Part shown: positions 1-6,488 of the stretch, piece by piece
Layout of the letters: each line of letters starts with the position of its first letter
How positions within the stretch are numbered: the stretch's first letter is position 1
NCBI GenBank assembly: GCA_028821815.1
Contig: JAPKEY010000080.1
Span: 1 to 6,791, forward strand
Reading direction: 5' to 3'
From: Candidatus Poseidoniales archaeon
Lineage (GTDB): Archaea > Thermoplasmatota > Poseidoniia > Poseidoniales > Thalassarchaeaceae
DNA: 6,791 bases
The notes under the pieces: generated by a model
Database searches by the model: none
The model's input: the letters and a program-made list of their open reading frames with translations, nothing else
What the model was told of the DNA's origin: nothing
Translations under genes and position numbers: made by a program

Positions 1-1527
1 ATTCACACCTACTGCAACCGCTCCGCGGTCTGGTGCACATTCCCATCGGCCTGCTGAGGCAGGGCAATCAGTTGACGAATGCCCGCCTCCAGTGTCCTCA
101 ACAGGGTTGAGTGTGATGTATGCGGTGTAATCCATCTCATCAGCACAGCATCCCAATGTGCTCAAGAAATCATGGTTGGGTATCCCATTGCTCTCCATGA
201 CCATTTCATCATTTTGAATCGAGACTGAGACCTCACATTGGAACCAAGGGCCTGAACCTCCGCCACCAGCTGAACTAGCACCATTGTTGTTGGAATTATA
301 GCCCATATCGCCATTGTAGTCCTTGACCCATGGTCCTTGACCGTCTGTACAGACCCACGAGTCCGCCGGTTCCCATGTTGCAGCAGGACAACCTGTGGAA
401 TCAACCACAGTTCCGGCCGGTGTGTTTGGGCATTGATCTGGGCCATCAGCCACTCCATCTTCGTCATCGTCATTATCACAAGCATCCGGAATCCCATCGC
501 CGTCCCAATCTTGGTTATCATCGCCGCCTTCACAAATATCGTCTGCGTCTGCAACACCATCGCCATCTGAATCGATAAGATCATCACAGCCATCAACAAT
601 ACCATCGTTGTCAACATCGATTGAATCATCGTGACCTTCGCATTGATCATCAGCATCTGAGATGCCATCATTGTCGCTGTCACGCTCACTATCACTGCAA
701 CCATCTGAGTACACGGGTTCACCCTGCGGTGTGTTTGGGCAGTCATCATCTTCGTCGGGAATTCCATCCTGATCTGAATCAGGTTCTTCTGTATAGAGTT
801 CGGGAATTGCATATTGAATATAGGTGCGGGATTCGGTAAAAAGTCCACAATCGGCAACGATTTCACCCGCGTGGTTGGTAGCATTGTAATCTACAGGAAT
901 CGAATATGTCGAAGCAGTGACTTGTCCGGTTAGTGCCTCTTGACCTTGTGGTTGATAGGAAACTGCACACGTGCTCGGGAATGCATGTGTGATGGTGCCC
1001 GTGATATCCGCCCAGTCATTATTGGCAGAATTCAATGCAAATGCAGTCGTAAATTCTGCTGCAGGTTCGTCTGGCATCGGCATCACTGCAGTCGAGTATA
1101 TGGTGCCAGATGTTTGTCCACCCGCATCTTCTGCATACGCGCTAGTGACCCATTCTCCAGGCATGGTGATGGGGAGAACTCCAGTCCAACGACCATCCGA
1201 TCCGGAAAAGAACATCCAAGGTCCGAGACGTTCGGTATCATCGGTCGGATTGATAATTTCAACATGAACAACGGTGGTCGACGGACTTTCATCGTGAATA
1301 CCGCCTTCGATGGTAAATGCTGTAACGCCATACGCGTGCACAGCTTCATCCATGGTCAGCAAAGGAACCTCATCAGTGACGATTGGTCCTTGATTTTCTT
1401 CTTCATCATTATCATCAGAATTTTCCGATGTGTCATTGGTGGCCATTCCACCCATGAAACCAAGGGCACCTACCATGACAAGCATGCCAACCAAAAGAGC
1501 AGCAGTCCAACCGATTTTTTCATCCAT
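1..1527 (-). CDS. Membrane-anchored surface protein with thrombospondin type 3 (Ca-binding) repeats, C-terminus beyond the window
   Basis: The frame is open from an ATG at 1527 to the left edge: 509 codons, no stop in the window, so the C-terminus is missing. Visible parts in order: a membrane helix or uncleaved signal anchor at about residues 6-28; an acidic Asp/Glu/Asn linker (31-47); two probable beta-rich, Ig-like stretches (about 50-150 and 155-245); about six Asp-rich thrombospondin type 3 repeats (250-380), with units such as DSDQDGIPDEDDDCP and CPNTPAGTVVDSTGCP; then a Gly/Ser-rich linker (416-426) and a Cys-rich domain with Cys at 393, 431, 460, 461, 488 and 497. Such repeats bind calcium in known families. 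The anchor and cysteines suggest an extracellular protein with disulfides; its partner or ligand is unknown. The gene starts 24 bp after the PAP2-like gene and is probably co-transcribed with it. No good ribosome binding site is seen. Alternatives are an adhesin, a cell-surface scaffold or a secreted-enzyme accessory domain. Confidence 0.88.
   Translation of the reverse strand, partial: MDEKIGWTAALLVGMLVMVGALGFMGGMATNDTSENSDDNDEEENQGPIVTDEVPLLTMDEAVHAYGVTAFTIEGGIHDESPSTTVVHVEIINPTDDTERLGPWMFFSGSDGRWTGVLPITMPGEWVTSAYAEDAGGQTSGTIYSTAVMPMPDEPAAEFTTAFALNSANNDWADITGTITHAFPSTCAVSYQPQGQEALTGQVTASTYSIPVDYNATNHAGEIVADCGLFTESRTYIQYAIPELYTEEPDSDQDGIPDEDDDCPNTPQGEPVYSDGCSDSERDSDNDGISDADDQCEGHDDSIDVDNDGIVDGCDDLIDSDGDGVADADDICEGGDDNQDWDGDGIPDACDNDDDEDGVADGPDQCPNTPAGTVVDSTGCPAATWEPADSWVCTDGQGPWVKDYNGDMGYNSNNNGASSAGGGGSGPWFQCEVSVSIQNDEMVMESNGIPNHDFLSTLGCCADEMDYTAYITLNPVEDTGGGHSSTDCPASAGRWECAPDRGAVAVGVN
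388..780 (-). repeat. Thrombospondin type 3 repeat array inside the surface protein
   Basis: Residues 250-380 of the protein read on the minus strand. About six degenerate units follow the pattern D-x-D-x-D-G-x-x-D-x-x-D, several ending in Cys. The first and last units share the CPNTP motif followed by a Gly-Cys 10-14 residues on (C263...C277 and C366...C380). The Asp side chains are the expected calcium ligands. Unit starts are near residues 250, 279, 301, 319, 340 and 355. The repetition is at protein level; the DNA copies are diverged apart from short words such as the shared CCCAAACACACC. Confidence 0.87.
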
Positions 1528-1551
1528 GATATCCAAATAATTTACAATACC

Positions 1552-2280
1552 TTATGATGTTGATTCATCGATGGACTTTGTGTCCAACTTTTCCAGACTC
1601 GGTTGGATTTGCCATTTCCATACAGCACCAAGTAACATCAAGGCGGTTACAAGGTCGAGGAGGAAATGTTGCTTCGTGGTTAGAATCGAGAGGGACATTA
1701 GAACCCACCAAATACCGACAGCCCATTGACGGATTGGCTTATCTTTCCACCATCGAATCGCGAAGAGTGCAAATATACCCGCTGAACTCACATGCAGACT
1801 GGGCCATGAATTGTAGGGTGAGTCCATCAACCAAAGCCCCTCAAACATGGTTTGGAAAATTGGGTGCATACTGTCGATGTTTTGGATGGCTTCTGATCGA
1901 AGGTGGACTTCGGCGGGACAAATAACAAACCAGATGTTGGAGACTAGAATTATGACGAGTAATCCCTGACTCATGATTAGTGCTTCATATCGCCCTCTCT
2001 GATTGTTTGGAACTGAAATGAGGGGCAAGGGGTAGAAGAAATAGAAGAGTGATTGGTAGATCACAATTGTCCATGCCATGAACGGGATGGCCAAGTCTAA
2101 CGATGTGGTTGGGTCAAAGACGGTCGTTCCACGCAATGCCATGAGGTGATTGGTGATGAGGTACATTGGCCCTCCAATGAAAATGGCAACTGCACCCATG
2201 GATAGTATGAATGCAAGCCGAGATTCTCTGGCAAGTACAATATTCCAAATCGGCCAAATGTCGAGGAACTTGTCGCGCAC
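1552..2280 (-). CDS. PAP2/Aur1-like (PAP2_3-type) integral membrane phosphoesterase or phosphotransferase
   Basis: A 242-residue protein with about six hydrophobic segments (near 22-45, 63-90, 100-121, 161-178, 184-200, 206-222). It carries the two hallmark motifs of the PAP2 superfamily: SWPSLHVSSAG (158-168) and TTKQHFLLDLVTA (201-213). H163, H205 and D209 therefore match the catalytic His/His/Asp triad, with the H-x3-D spacing seen in Aur1-type enzymes. The segment DLAIPFMAWTIVIYQ (62-76) also resembles that subgroup. The classical first PAP2 motif (K-x6-RP) is not obvious. Members hydrolyse or transfer phosphate-containing lipid head groups at the membrane surface; the substrate cannot be read from sequence, but an isoprenoid phosphate or an archaeal phospholipid is possible. 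The start is GTG, supported by a Shine-Dalgarno site overlapping the stop of the upstream dehydrogenase gene 9 bp away, which suggests translational coupling. Confidence 0.85.
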   Translation of the reverse strand: MRDKFLDIWPIWNIVLARESRLAFILSMGAVAIFIGGPMYLITNHLMALRGTTVFDPTTSLDLAIPFMAWTIVIYQSLFYFFYPLPLISVPNNQRGRYEALIMSQGLLVIILVSNIWFVICPAEVHLRSEAIQNIDSMHPIFQTMFEGLWLMDSPYNSWPSLHVSSAGIFALFAIRWWKDKPIRQWAVGIWWVLMSLSILTTKQHFLLDLVTALMLLGAVWKWQIQPSLEKLDTKSIDESTS

Positions 2281-2285
2281 GCGAA

Positions 2286-2291
2286 CACCTC
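2286..2291 (-). promoter_or_regulatory. Ribosome binding site GAGGTG for the PAP2-like gene
   Basis: Reading the minus strand, TGAGGTGTTCGCGTG contains the TGA stop of the dehydrogenase gene, the anti-Shine-Dalgarno match GAGGTG, five spacer bases and then the GTG start at 2280. The overlap of site and stop codon fixes the non-ATG start and suggests that ribosomes finishing the upstream gene start the next one. Confidence 0.7.
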
Positions 2292-3468
2292 ACTTGAGAT
2301 TACGAGTGAAAGACTGGATGCCTGTGATGTGGCGTGCCAAAATCAAGTTGTGAATATCGTGAGTTCCTTCGTAGGTTTTCACCGATTCGAGGTTGTTCAT
2401 GTGTCGCATGATTGGATATTCACTGGTCACACCATTGGCGCCATGAATATCTCGGGCGACACGCGCAATCTCTAGTGCAATGTCCACATTGTTCATTTTA
2501 GCCAAACTGACATACTCGGGAATCCAATTGTCACTGTCGACCTTCTGCCCGAGGTGGTATGCGAGGAGCTGAGCCTTGGTAATCTCACGAAGCATGGTTG
2601 CCAGCTTCATCTGGATGAGTTGGAATGCGGCAATTGGGTGGTCGAACTGAATGCGTGCAAGCGAATATTGCTTGGCAGCATCAAAACATGCTTGAGCCGA
2701 ACCAATGCTGCCCCATGCAATCCCGTACCGTGCACGATTCAGACATGAGAATGGACCGCCCAAACCCTTTGCCCCCGGTAATAATCGGTCCTTAGGAATT
2801 TTACAATCTTGGAAGACCAGTTCGCTGGTCACTGATGCGCGTAGGGAGTGCTTGCCTTTCTGCTCAGGTGCTGTGAATCCCTCGTCACCCATCTCGACAA
2901 TGAATCCGCGAATCTCTCCGTCGAGTTTGGCCCAAACGATTGCCAAATCACAGATGGTTCCATTGGTAATCCACATCTTGGCACCATTGAGAAGATAGTG
3001 ATCGCCCATGTCTTCGGCTTTGGTAATCATACCGCCTGGATTGGAACCATAGTCCGGTTCAGTCAAACCAAAGCAACCGATGAGTTCACCTTTTGCCATT
3101 CCAGGCAGATACTTGTGTTTCTGCTCTTCAGTACCGAATTTGTGAATGGGGTGCATTGAGAGTGAACCCTGGACGCTGGCAAAGGAACGCAGTCCACTGT
3201 CACCGCGCTCAAGTTCACGGCAAACAACACCGTAGGCAGTGTAGGACATGCCTGCACAACCGTATTCTTCGGGAACAACCATGCCAAGGATCCCCATGTC
3301 CCCCAGATCTTTAATCCACTCCCGGGGGAAGGTTCCGTCGAGGTAGTGCTGCTCAATATTCGGGATAACTTTCTCATCAACCCAATCTCGAACCATATCG
3401 CGAAGCATTCGTTCTTCTTCTGAAAGCAATGCGTCAACGTCATAGAAATCGAGTGCCTCGTATGCCAT
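2290..3468 (-). CDS. gcdH: Acyl-CoA dehydrogenase, glutaryl-CoA dehydrogenase-like
   Basis: A 392-residue soluble flavoprotein with a complete acyl-CoA dehydrogenase fold and the usual length for glutaryl-CoA dehydrogenase, which converts glutaryl-CoA to crotonyl-CoA and CO2 and passes electrons to ETF. Seen: helical N-terminal domain (about 14-130), FAD/substrate motif CFGLTEPDYGSNP (132-144) and WITNG (166-170), LGGPFSCLNRARYGIAWG (236-253), and the C-terminal helical domain with TYEGTHDIHNLILAR (365-379). E367 in YEGT aligns with the catalytic Glu370 of the human enzyme. R94, S95 and S98 match residues that bind the glutaryl carboxylate in that enzyme. The start at 3468 (MAYEALDFYD) fits the family N-terminus; in-frame ATGs at 3501 and 3516 would add 11 or 16 residues without family resemblance, and a still longer reading would overlap the upstream gene. 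No ETF gene is nearby. Another short-chain acyl-CoA substrate remains possible. Confidence 0.92.
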   Translation of the reverse strand: MAYEALDFYDVDALLSEEERMLRDMVRDWVDEKVIPNIEQHYLDGTFPREWIKDLGDMGILGMVVPEEYGCAGMSYTAYGVVCRELERGDSGLRSFASVQGSLSMHPIHKFGTEEQKHKYLPGMAKGELIGCFGLTEPDYGSNPGGMITKAEDMGDHYLLNGAKMWITNGTICDLAIVWAKLDGEIRGFIVEMGDEGFTAPEQKGKHSLRASVTSELVFQDCKIPKDRLLPGAKGLGGPFSCLNRARYGIAWGSIGSAQACFDAAKQYSLARIQFDHPIAAFQLIQMKLATMLREITKAQLLAYHLGQKVDSDNWIPEYVSLAKMNNVDIALEIARVARDIHGANGVTSEYPIMRHMNNLESVKTYEGTHDIHNLILARHITGIQSFTRNLK

Positions 3469-3507
3469 GTTGGGTGCCCCGTGCAGACCACATTTGAACA
3501 TTGCCGA

Positions 3508-3524
3508 CGCCCCCATAGGGGGCG
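3508..3524 (-). other. GC-rich perfect hairpin between the propeller gene and the dehydrogenase gene
   Basis: CGCCCCC-TAT-GGGGGCG on the minus strand: a 7-bp all-GC stem with a 3-base loop, beginning two bases after the stop codon of the propeller gene. No T-run follows, so it is not a standard terminator. An in-frame ATG at 3516 for the dehydrogenase spans the loop and the first G of the stem. It could be an mRNA stability or processing element, or it could mask that alternative start. The function is inferred; the structure is directly visible. Confidence 0.6.
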
Positions 3525-3526
3525 GA

Positions 3527-4816
3527 TTAGGAATTCTTGGATTTCCGAGCAGCTCGTTTCTCAGATTTTTCTTTCTCGATTCGCTTATTTTCTGCGGCTT
3601 CTTGCTTGGCGTTTCTGCGTGCGAAATACTTCTTCTGAAGTGTTTCACTGTTCATGAATATCAACCCCAGAACTGAACCTGGAACGGCGACGAAAACAAC
3701 AGCGCCCAGCACATAGGAGATGAGGCTGTCAGTCCAAACACTGGTTTCGGGAGGAGGGTGGAATCCGATCACTGCACCATAAGATGTGACTAAGAACCCA
3801 ATATTCGGATTATCTGTAGTGGCCCATGAGCCGACAAGTCGTTCACCGGCAAGAGCACTACTACTCGATACAACCTCCTCATATTCGACCCATTCATAGG
3901 CCTCACCTTCAGATAAATCCCAAGCCATAACTTGGAAGGGTGCCATAGTCACAAGGGCTTCGCTGGCCACACGGGTGTGAATGTGGGTAAACTCCCCACT
4001 GATGCTTGGGATGATTTTTGTGAAAATGGTCGTTTGTTGCGGTTCTTGAAGATTCAATCCGATGATTCCAATGGCCCGACCATCACCAATCGCCACACAA
4101 CGATTGAACACGGGTTCTGCGCAATTGACGCCACGCCACACTCTGTCGGTACCGCCAACCCAGTGCAATTGATGATTTGAATTCGAATCAATAATGGCGA
4201 TACCATCACTTTCGGTAGTTACTGCGCAAAGCGCATCTTCTGCTTGGCAAGCGATACCTGTAATTCGACTCCCTTTTGTATCGTTAAGCAATTCGAATAC
4301 ACCTTGTCCACCTTCACCTTCGTGGTAGGCCCACAACCATCCACCACCGCCACCGACGTAGGCCACACTTCCAGCAGCATTCCATTTCACAGCACCAATA
4401 TCTATGCTATTCAGTTGTACGCTACCTGTTACAGTGGTTACAGAATGATCTTCGGTAGCATAGCGCAGCATAGTCCCATTGTCACCAACCAGAAGGGCAG
4501 TTTTCCCACGCGGGTGCCAATCAATGGCTCGAATTGTATCGTCAATAGGTGTGGCCAATTCGATTTGCACATTGGGATCGGTTCCATCCAGTAGGCGTGC
4601 ATAACCATCAGCACCAGCAACGAGTATCTTTTGAGTAGTTTCGCCACCAGCAGCAACAGCTTCCAGTCCTAAATCCTGTTCTGCTAGCCAAATAGTGTCA
4701 TCCAAATCAACAGTTCCTTCGGCGGAGATAGTTGAAGCCAGGCAAGAAAACAAGAGGAGGGCAATCAAGCCACAAGCCGAGGTCGTCCTGCTCGCCATCA
4801 AGCAGCCGACAGCCAT
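3527..4816 (-). CDS. Secreted WD40-like beta-propeller protein with C-terminal membrane anchor and basic cytoplasmic tail
   Basis: A 429-residue protein. Residues 1-32 form a signal peptide: short N-region with Arg, hydrophobic core ACGLIALLLFSCLAS, cleavage likely after TISA. Residues 35-352 look like a beta-propeller with repeated hydrophobic strand and Gly-Asp turn patterns, for example IRAIDWHPRGKTALLVGDNG (95-114), VKWNAAGSVAYVGGGGGWLW (143-162) and VMAWDL (296-301). A membrane helix (about 364-388) follows, then a 41-residue tail with 14 Lys/Arg and many Glu, probably helical and cytoplasmic by the positive-inside rule. The family role is unknown; an extracellular binding or sensing domain is an inference. 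Start choice: ATG 4816 has a GGGTGAT site 7 bases upstream; GTG 4840 and ATG 4798 are in frame, and ATG 4798 also gives a good signal peptide. It heads the minus-strand gene group, 58 bp before the dehydrogenase gene. Confidence 0.8.
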   Translation of the reverse strand: MAVGCLMASRTTSACGLIALLLFSCLASTISAEGTVDLDDTIWLAEQDLGLEAVAAGGETTQKILVAGADGYARLLDGTDPNVQIELATPIDDTIRAIDWHPRGKTALLVGDNGTMLRYATEDHSVTTVTGSVQLNSIDIGAVKWNAAGSVAYVGGGGGWLWAYHEGEGGQGVFELLNDTKGSRITGIACQAEDALCAVTTESDGIAIIDSNSNHQLHWVGGTDRVWRGVNCAEPVFNRCVAIGDGRAIGIIGLNLQEPQQTTIFTKIIPSISGEFTHIHTRVASEALVTMAPFQVMAWDLSEGEAYEWVEYEEVVSSSSALAGERLVGSWATTDNPNIGFLVTSYGAVIGFHPPPETSVWTDSLISYVLGAVVFVAVPGSVLGLIFMNSETLQKKYFARRNAKQEAAENKRIEKEKSEKRAARKSKNS

Positions 4817-4887
4817 CCCAATTATCACCCTTCTCGACACGATGACCCGCCGCGACCCTTAACGACGGGTTGGCTCTCGGAGGTGAC
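4817..4887. promoter_or_regulatory. Divergent intergenic region, likely promoters for both gene blocks
   Basis: The 71 bp between the outward-facing starts at 4816 and 4888 must hold or adjoin the start signals of both blocks, since the genes on each side are transcribed away from it. Minus-strand GGGTGAT at 4824-4830 is a plausible ribosome site for the propeller gene. I see no convincing archaeal TATA box; AATTATC near 4820 and TTAACG near 4859 are weak candidates. If the propeller gene starts at GTG 4840 the gap shrinks to 47 bp. Confidence 0.45.
4879..4886 (+). promoter_or_regulatory. Strong Shine-Dalgarno site GGAGGTGA for the DUF5611-like gene
   Basis: GGAGGTGA is an eight-base match to the 16S rRNA 3' end; its GGAGG core lies 4 bases before ATG 4888. 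This decides the ATG start over the in-frame TTG at 4870, which lies upstream of the site. It also shows that the mRNA has a leader rather than starting at the AUG. Confidence 0.75.
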
Positions 4888-5400
4888 ATGGAGACCTTTG
4901 AAGTGAAGCGCGGATTGGCCAAGAAATTGGCATCGGAAGGAGGATTAGCTAGATTGGCTGGCAAGCATTTTGACAATGTTGATGGCTCGGGTGATGCCTT
5001 TACAGGGAGTCATGGAATCATGTCCCGCATTAATGCTGAATACAATTCTCTGGGGAAACTGGTCGTCGACGTCACCCAGGAGCGCCCAGATTTCGATGAT
5101 GAAGGTGCAATGGCTGTGGCAATGGATAGCCGCAAGCGTTGGTCCGCTTTCCTAGATGAAGCAACAGGATATTCTGGAAAGCAACGTGGTGACAAAGCCA
5201 AGGAATTTGCCAAGAAGGCATCCAAGGCAAAATCTGGAATCAGCCAGGCGCGTAAATTCATGGACATGTCAACCAGTTTATCGGATGAAGTCCAAGCACA
5301 GGCTGAGGAATATATCACCACAATTGAGAATCTTCTCGAGGCAGGCGACAATACAAAAGCAGAGAGTACTGCAAAGAAACTTTCCAAGATGCTTGGTTGA
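4888..5400 (+). CDS. Small archaeal protein, probably DUF5611-like
   Basis: A 170-residue soluble protein with no signal peptide or membrane segment. The N-terminus METFEVKRG, the central strand GKLVVDVTQERPDFDDE (56-72) and the segment FLDEATGYSGKQRGDKAKE (88-106) resemble, from memory, the archaeal DUF5611 family, in which a short alpha/beta domain ends in an FL-x-ATGY-x-x-x-x-R-x-K-K element. Residues about 101-170 are a Lys/Ala/Glu-rich helical extension, likely a helical hairpin or coiled coil, that I do not associate with the basic family. No catalytic motif is evident and the function is unknown. The gene ends 23 bp before tyrS and is very probably co-transcribed with it, which hints at, but does not prove, a role linked to translation. 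The existence of the gene is near certain from its Shine-Dalgarno site and coding character; the family assignment is tentative. Confidence 0.85.
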   Translation: METFEVKRGLAKKLASEGGLARLAGKHFDNVDGSGDAFTGSHGIMSRINAEYNSLGKLVVDVTQERPDFDDEGAMAVAMDSRKRWSAFLDEATGYSGKQRGDKAKEFAKKASKAKSGISQARKFMDMSTSLSDEVQAQAEEYITTIENLLEAGDNTKAESTAKKLSKMLG

Positions 5401-5415
5401 TATACAGCACTCTAT

Positions 5416-5422
5416 AGGTGAT
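5416..5422 (+). promoter_or_regulatory. tyrS: Shine-Dalgarno site AGGTGAT for tyrS
   Basis: AGGTGAT lies just before ATG 5424, with 5 bases between its GG and the start codon. The in-frame GTG at 5418 is inside the site itself, so it is unlikely to be the start; ATG 5427 is a second possibility one codon further in. Confidence 0.65.
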
Positions 5423-5423
5423 T

Positions 5424-6488
5424 ATGATGGATGCAGAAACTCGACTTTCCCTGATTACAGGCGCGGCTTTGGAAGTTGTCGGAATCGATCATCTCATGGC
5501 ACGACTAGAAGATGGTGGCACCATTCGAGCCTATGTCGGATTTGAGCCCAGTGGCAAGGCGCACGTTGGATGGAAGGTCCTAGCAACCAATCTAAGGCGG
5601 ATGCTGGATGCTGAAGTCAACGTGCTCATTTTTCTTGCTGATTGGCACGCTTGGGTGAATGATAAATTTGGTAGTGATATGGACAAAATTCACACGACTG
5701 CGAAATACATGGAAGAAGTATTCCGGTCACTATTGAATCACCCCGAAGAAGGTGACGGTCCTGGTCAATTGCGCTTTGCATATGCTTCTGAAATCATGGA
5801 TAGTGGGGATTACTGGGCCCGCGTCTTGCGATGTTCAAAGAACATGAGTTTGGCTAGAGTCCGTAGGACATTCAGCATCATGGGTCGTGATGAAGATAGT
5901 GGGGATGGCGATTTATCCAAATTTTTCTATCCTGCTATGCAGGCGGCTGACATTTTTGAGATGGACATCGATTTAGCGATTGGTGGGATGGATCAACGAA
6001 AGGCGCACATGTACATGCGCGATGTGGCTGATCACTGGGGCTGGACCAAAGCAACTTGTATCCACACCCCTATCATCTCCGGCCTCAAGAGCGCAGGTGC
6101 ACGAATGGACTCTTTCGATCACAAGATGAGCAAATCAGATCCATCGGGCGCTATCTTGTTGCACGATACTCCTGAGAAATTGCGCAAGAAGATGCGCAAG
6201 GCTTACCTCGATATCGAGAAGGATGACAGCCCAATCTACGAATTACTCGAACATATCATTCTTCCAGAGCAAGGGCAAATCACAGTCACACCCAACCCCG
6301 AATATGGGGAGCCTAGCACCTACGACAGCTTGCAAGGCTTCATTGCAGCAGTGCAAGATGGTACAGTTCACCCACTCGATGCCAAGTTTGCGGTTGCAGA
6401 TGCTATTTCAGCAGGTTTGGAAACACTTCGTACACATTTTGAATCCAACCCTCAGTTGCTTGATTCAGTGACTGAAATTACTATTTAG
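5424..6488 (+). CDS. tyrS: Tyrosine--tRNA ligase (tyrosyl-tRNA synthetase, archaeal type)
   Basis: A cytosolic class I aminoacyl-tRNA synthetase that charges tRNA-Tyr with tyrosine using ATP. The 354-residue protein has YVGFEPSGKAHVG (37-49), in which AHVG (46-49) is the HIGH-like ATP motif and Y37 is the usual tyrosine-pocket residue; FLADWHAWVN (70-79); YPAMQAADI (169-177), where Y169, Q173 and D176 match the Tyr-recognition residues Y151, Q155 and D158 of the Methanocaldococcus enzyme; the conserved IGGMDQRKAHM (186-196); and KMSKS (234-238). D176 argues for tyrosine rather than tryptophan. There is no bacterial S4 domain, which fits the archaeal/eukaryal form. It is about 45 residues longer than the methanogen enzyme, through loops near 102-115 and 155-163 and a C-terminal tail. 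It follows the DUF5611-like gene by 23 bp, forming a likely operon. All key residues are intact. Confidence 0.96.
   Translation: MMDAETRLSLITGAALEVVGIDHLMARLEDGGTIRAYVGFEPSGKAHVGWKVLATNLRRMLDAEVNVLIFLADWHAWVNDKFGSDMDKIHTTAKYMEEVFRSLLNHPEEGDGPGQLRFAYASEIMDSGDYWARVLRCSKNMSLARVRRTFSIMGRDEDSGDGDLSKFFYPAMQAADIFEMDIDLAIGGMDQRKAHMYMRDVADHWGWTKATCIHTPIISGLKSAGARMDSFDHKMSKSDPSGAILLHDTPEKLRKKMRKAYLDIEKDDSPIYELLEHIILPEQGQITVTPNPEYGEPSTYDSLQGFIAAVQDGTVHPLDAKFAVADAISAGLETLRTHFESNPQLLDSVTEITI

Noticed and set aside
388..780. Possible CRISPR-like or tandem DNA repeat
   Set aside because: The repetition is in protein codons (Asp-rich calcium motifs) with variable unit lengths and diverged DNA; there are no identical repeats with regular spacers.
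162..884. A 240-residue Met/Thr-rich minus-strand open frame
   Set aside because: It is a shifted-frame shadow of the Asp-rich repeat gene: GAT-rich codons read out of frame give ATG and ACA-type codons. The real frame runs unbroken from 1527 to the left edge with a coherent domain order.
940..1557. A 205-codon plus-strand frame antisense to the surface protein gene
   Set aside because: Its product is rich in Cys, Arg, Ile and His without domain character, and it lies opposite a well-supported coding sequence.
3063..3491. A 142-codon minus-strand frame inside the dehydrogenase gene
   Set aside because: It is a shifted frame of a coding sequence whose full fold and catalytic residues are intact, so no frameshift is needed.
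3469..3648. A 60-residue N-terminal extension of the dehydrogenase
   Set aside because: It overlaps the 3' end of the propeller gene, crosses the intergenic hairpin and has no family resemblance; family N-termini begin near MAYEALDFYD.
5010..5387. A minus-strand frame opposite the DUF5611-like gene
   Set aside because: Antisense shadow of a gene with a strong ribosome site and coherent composition; it has no ribosome site of its own and no recognisable motif.
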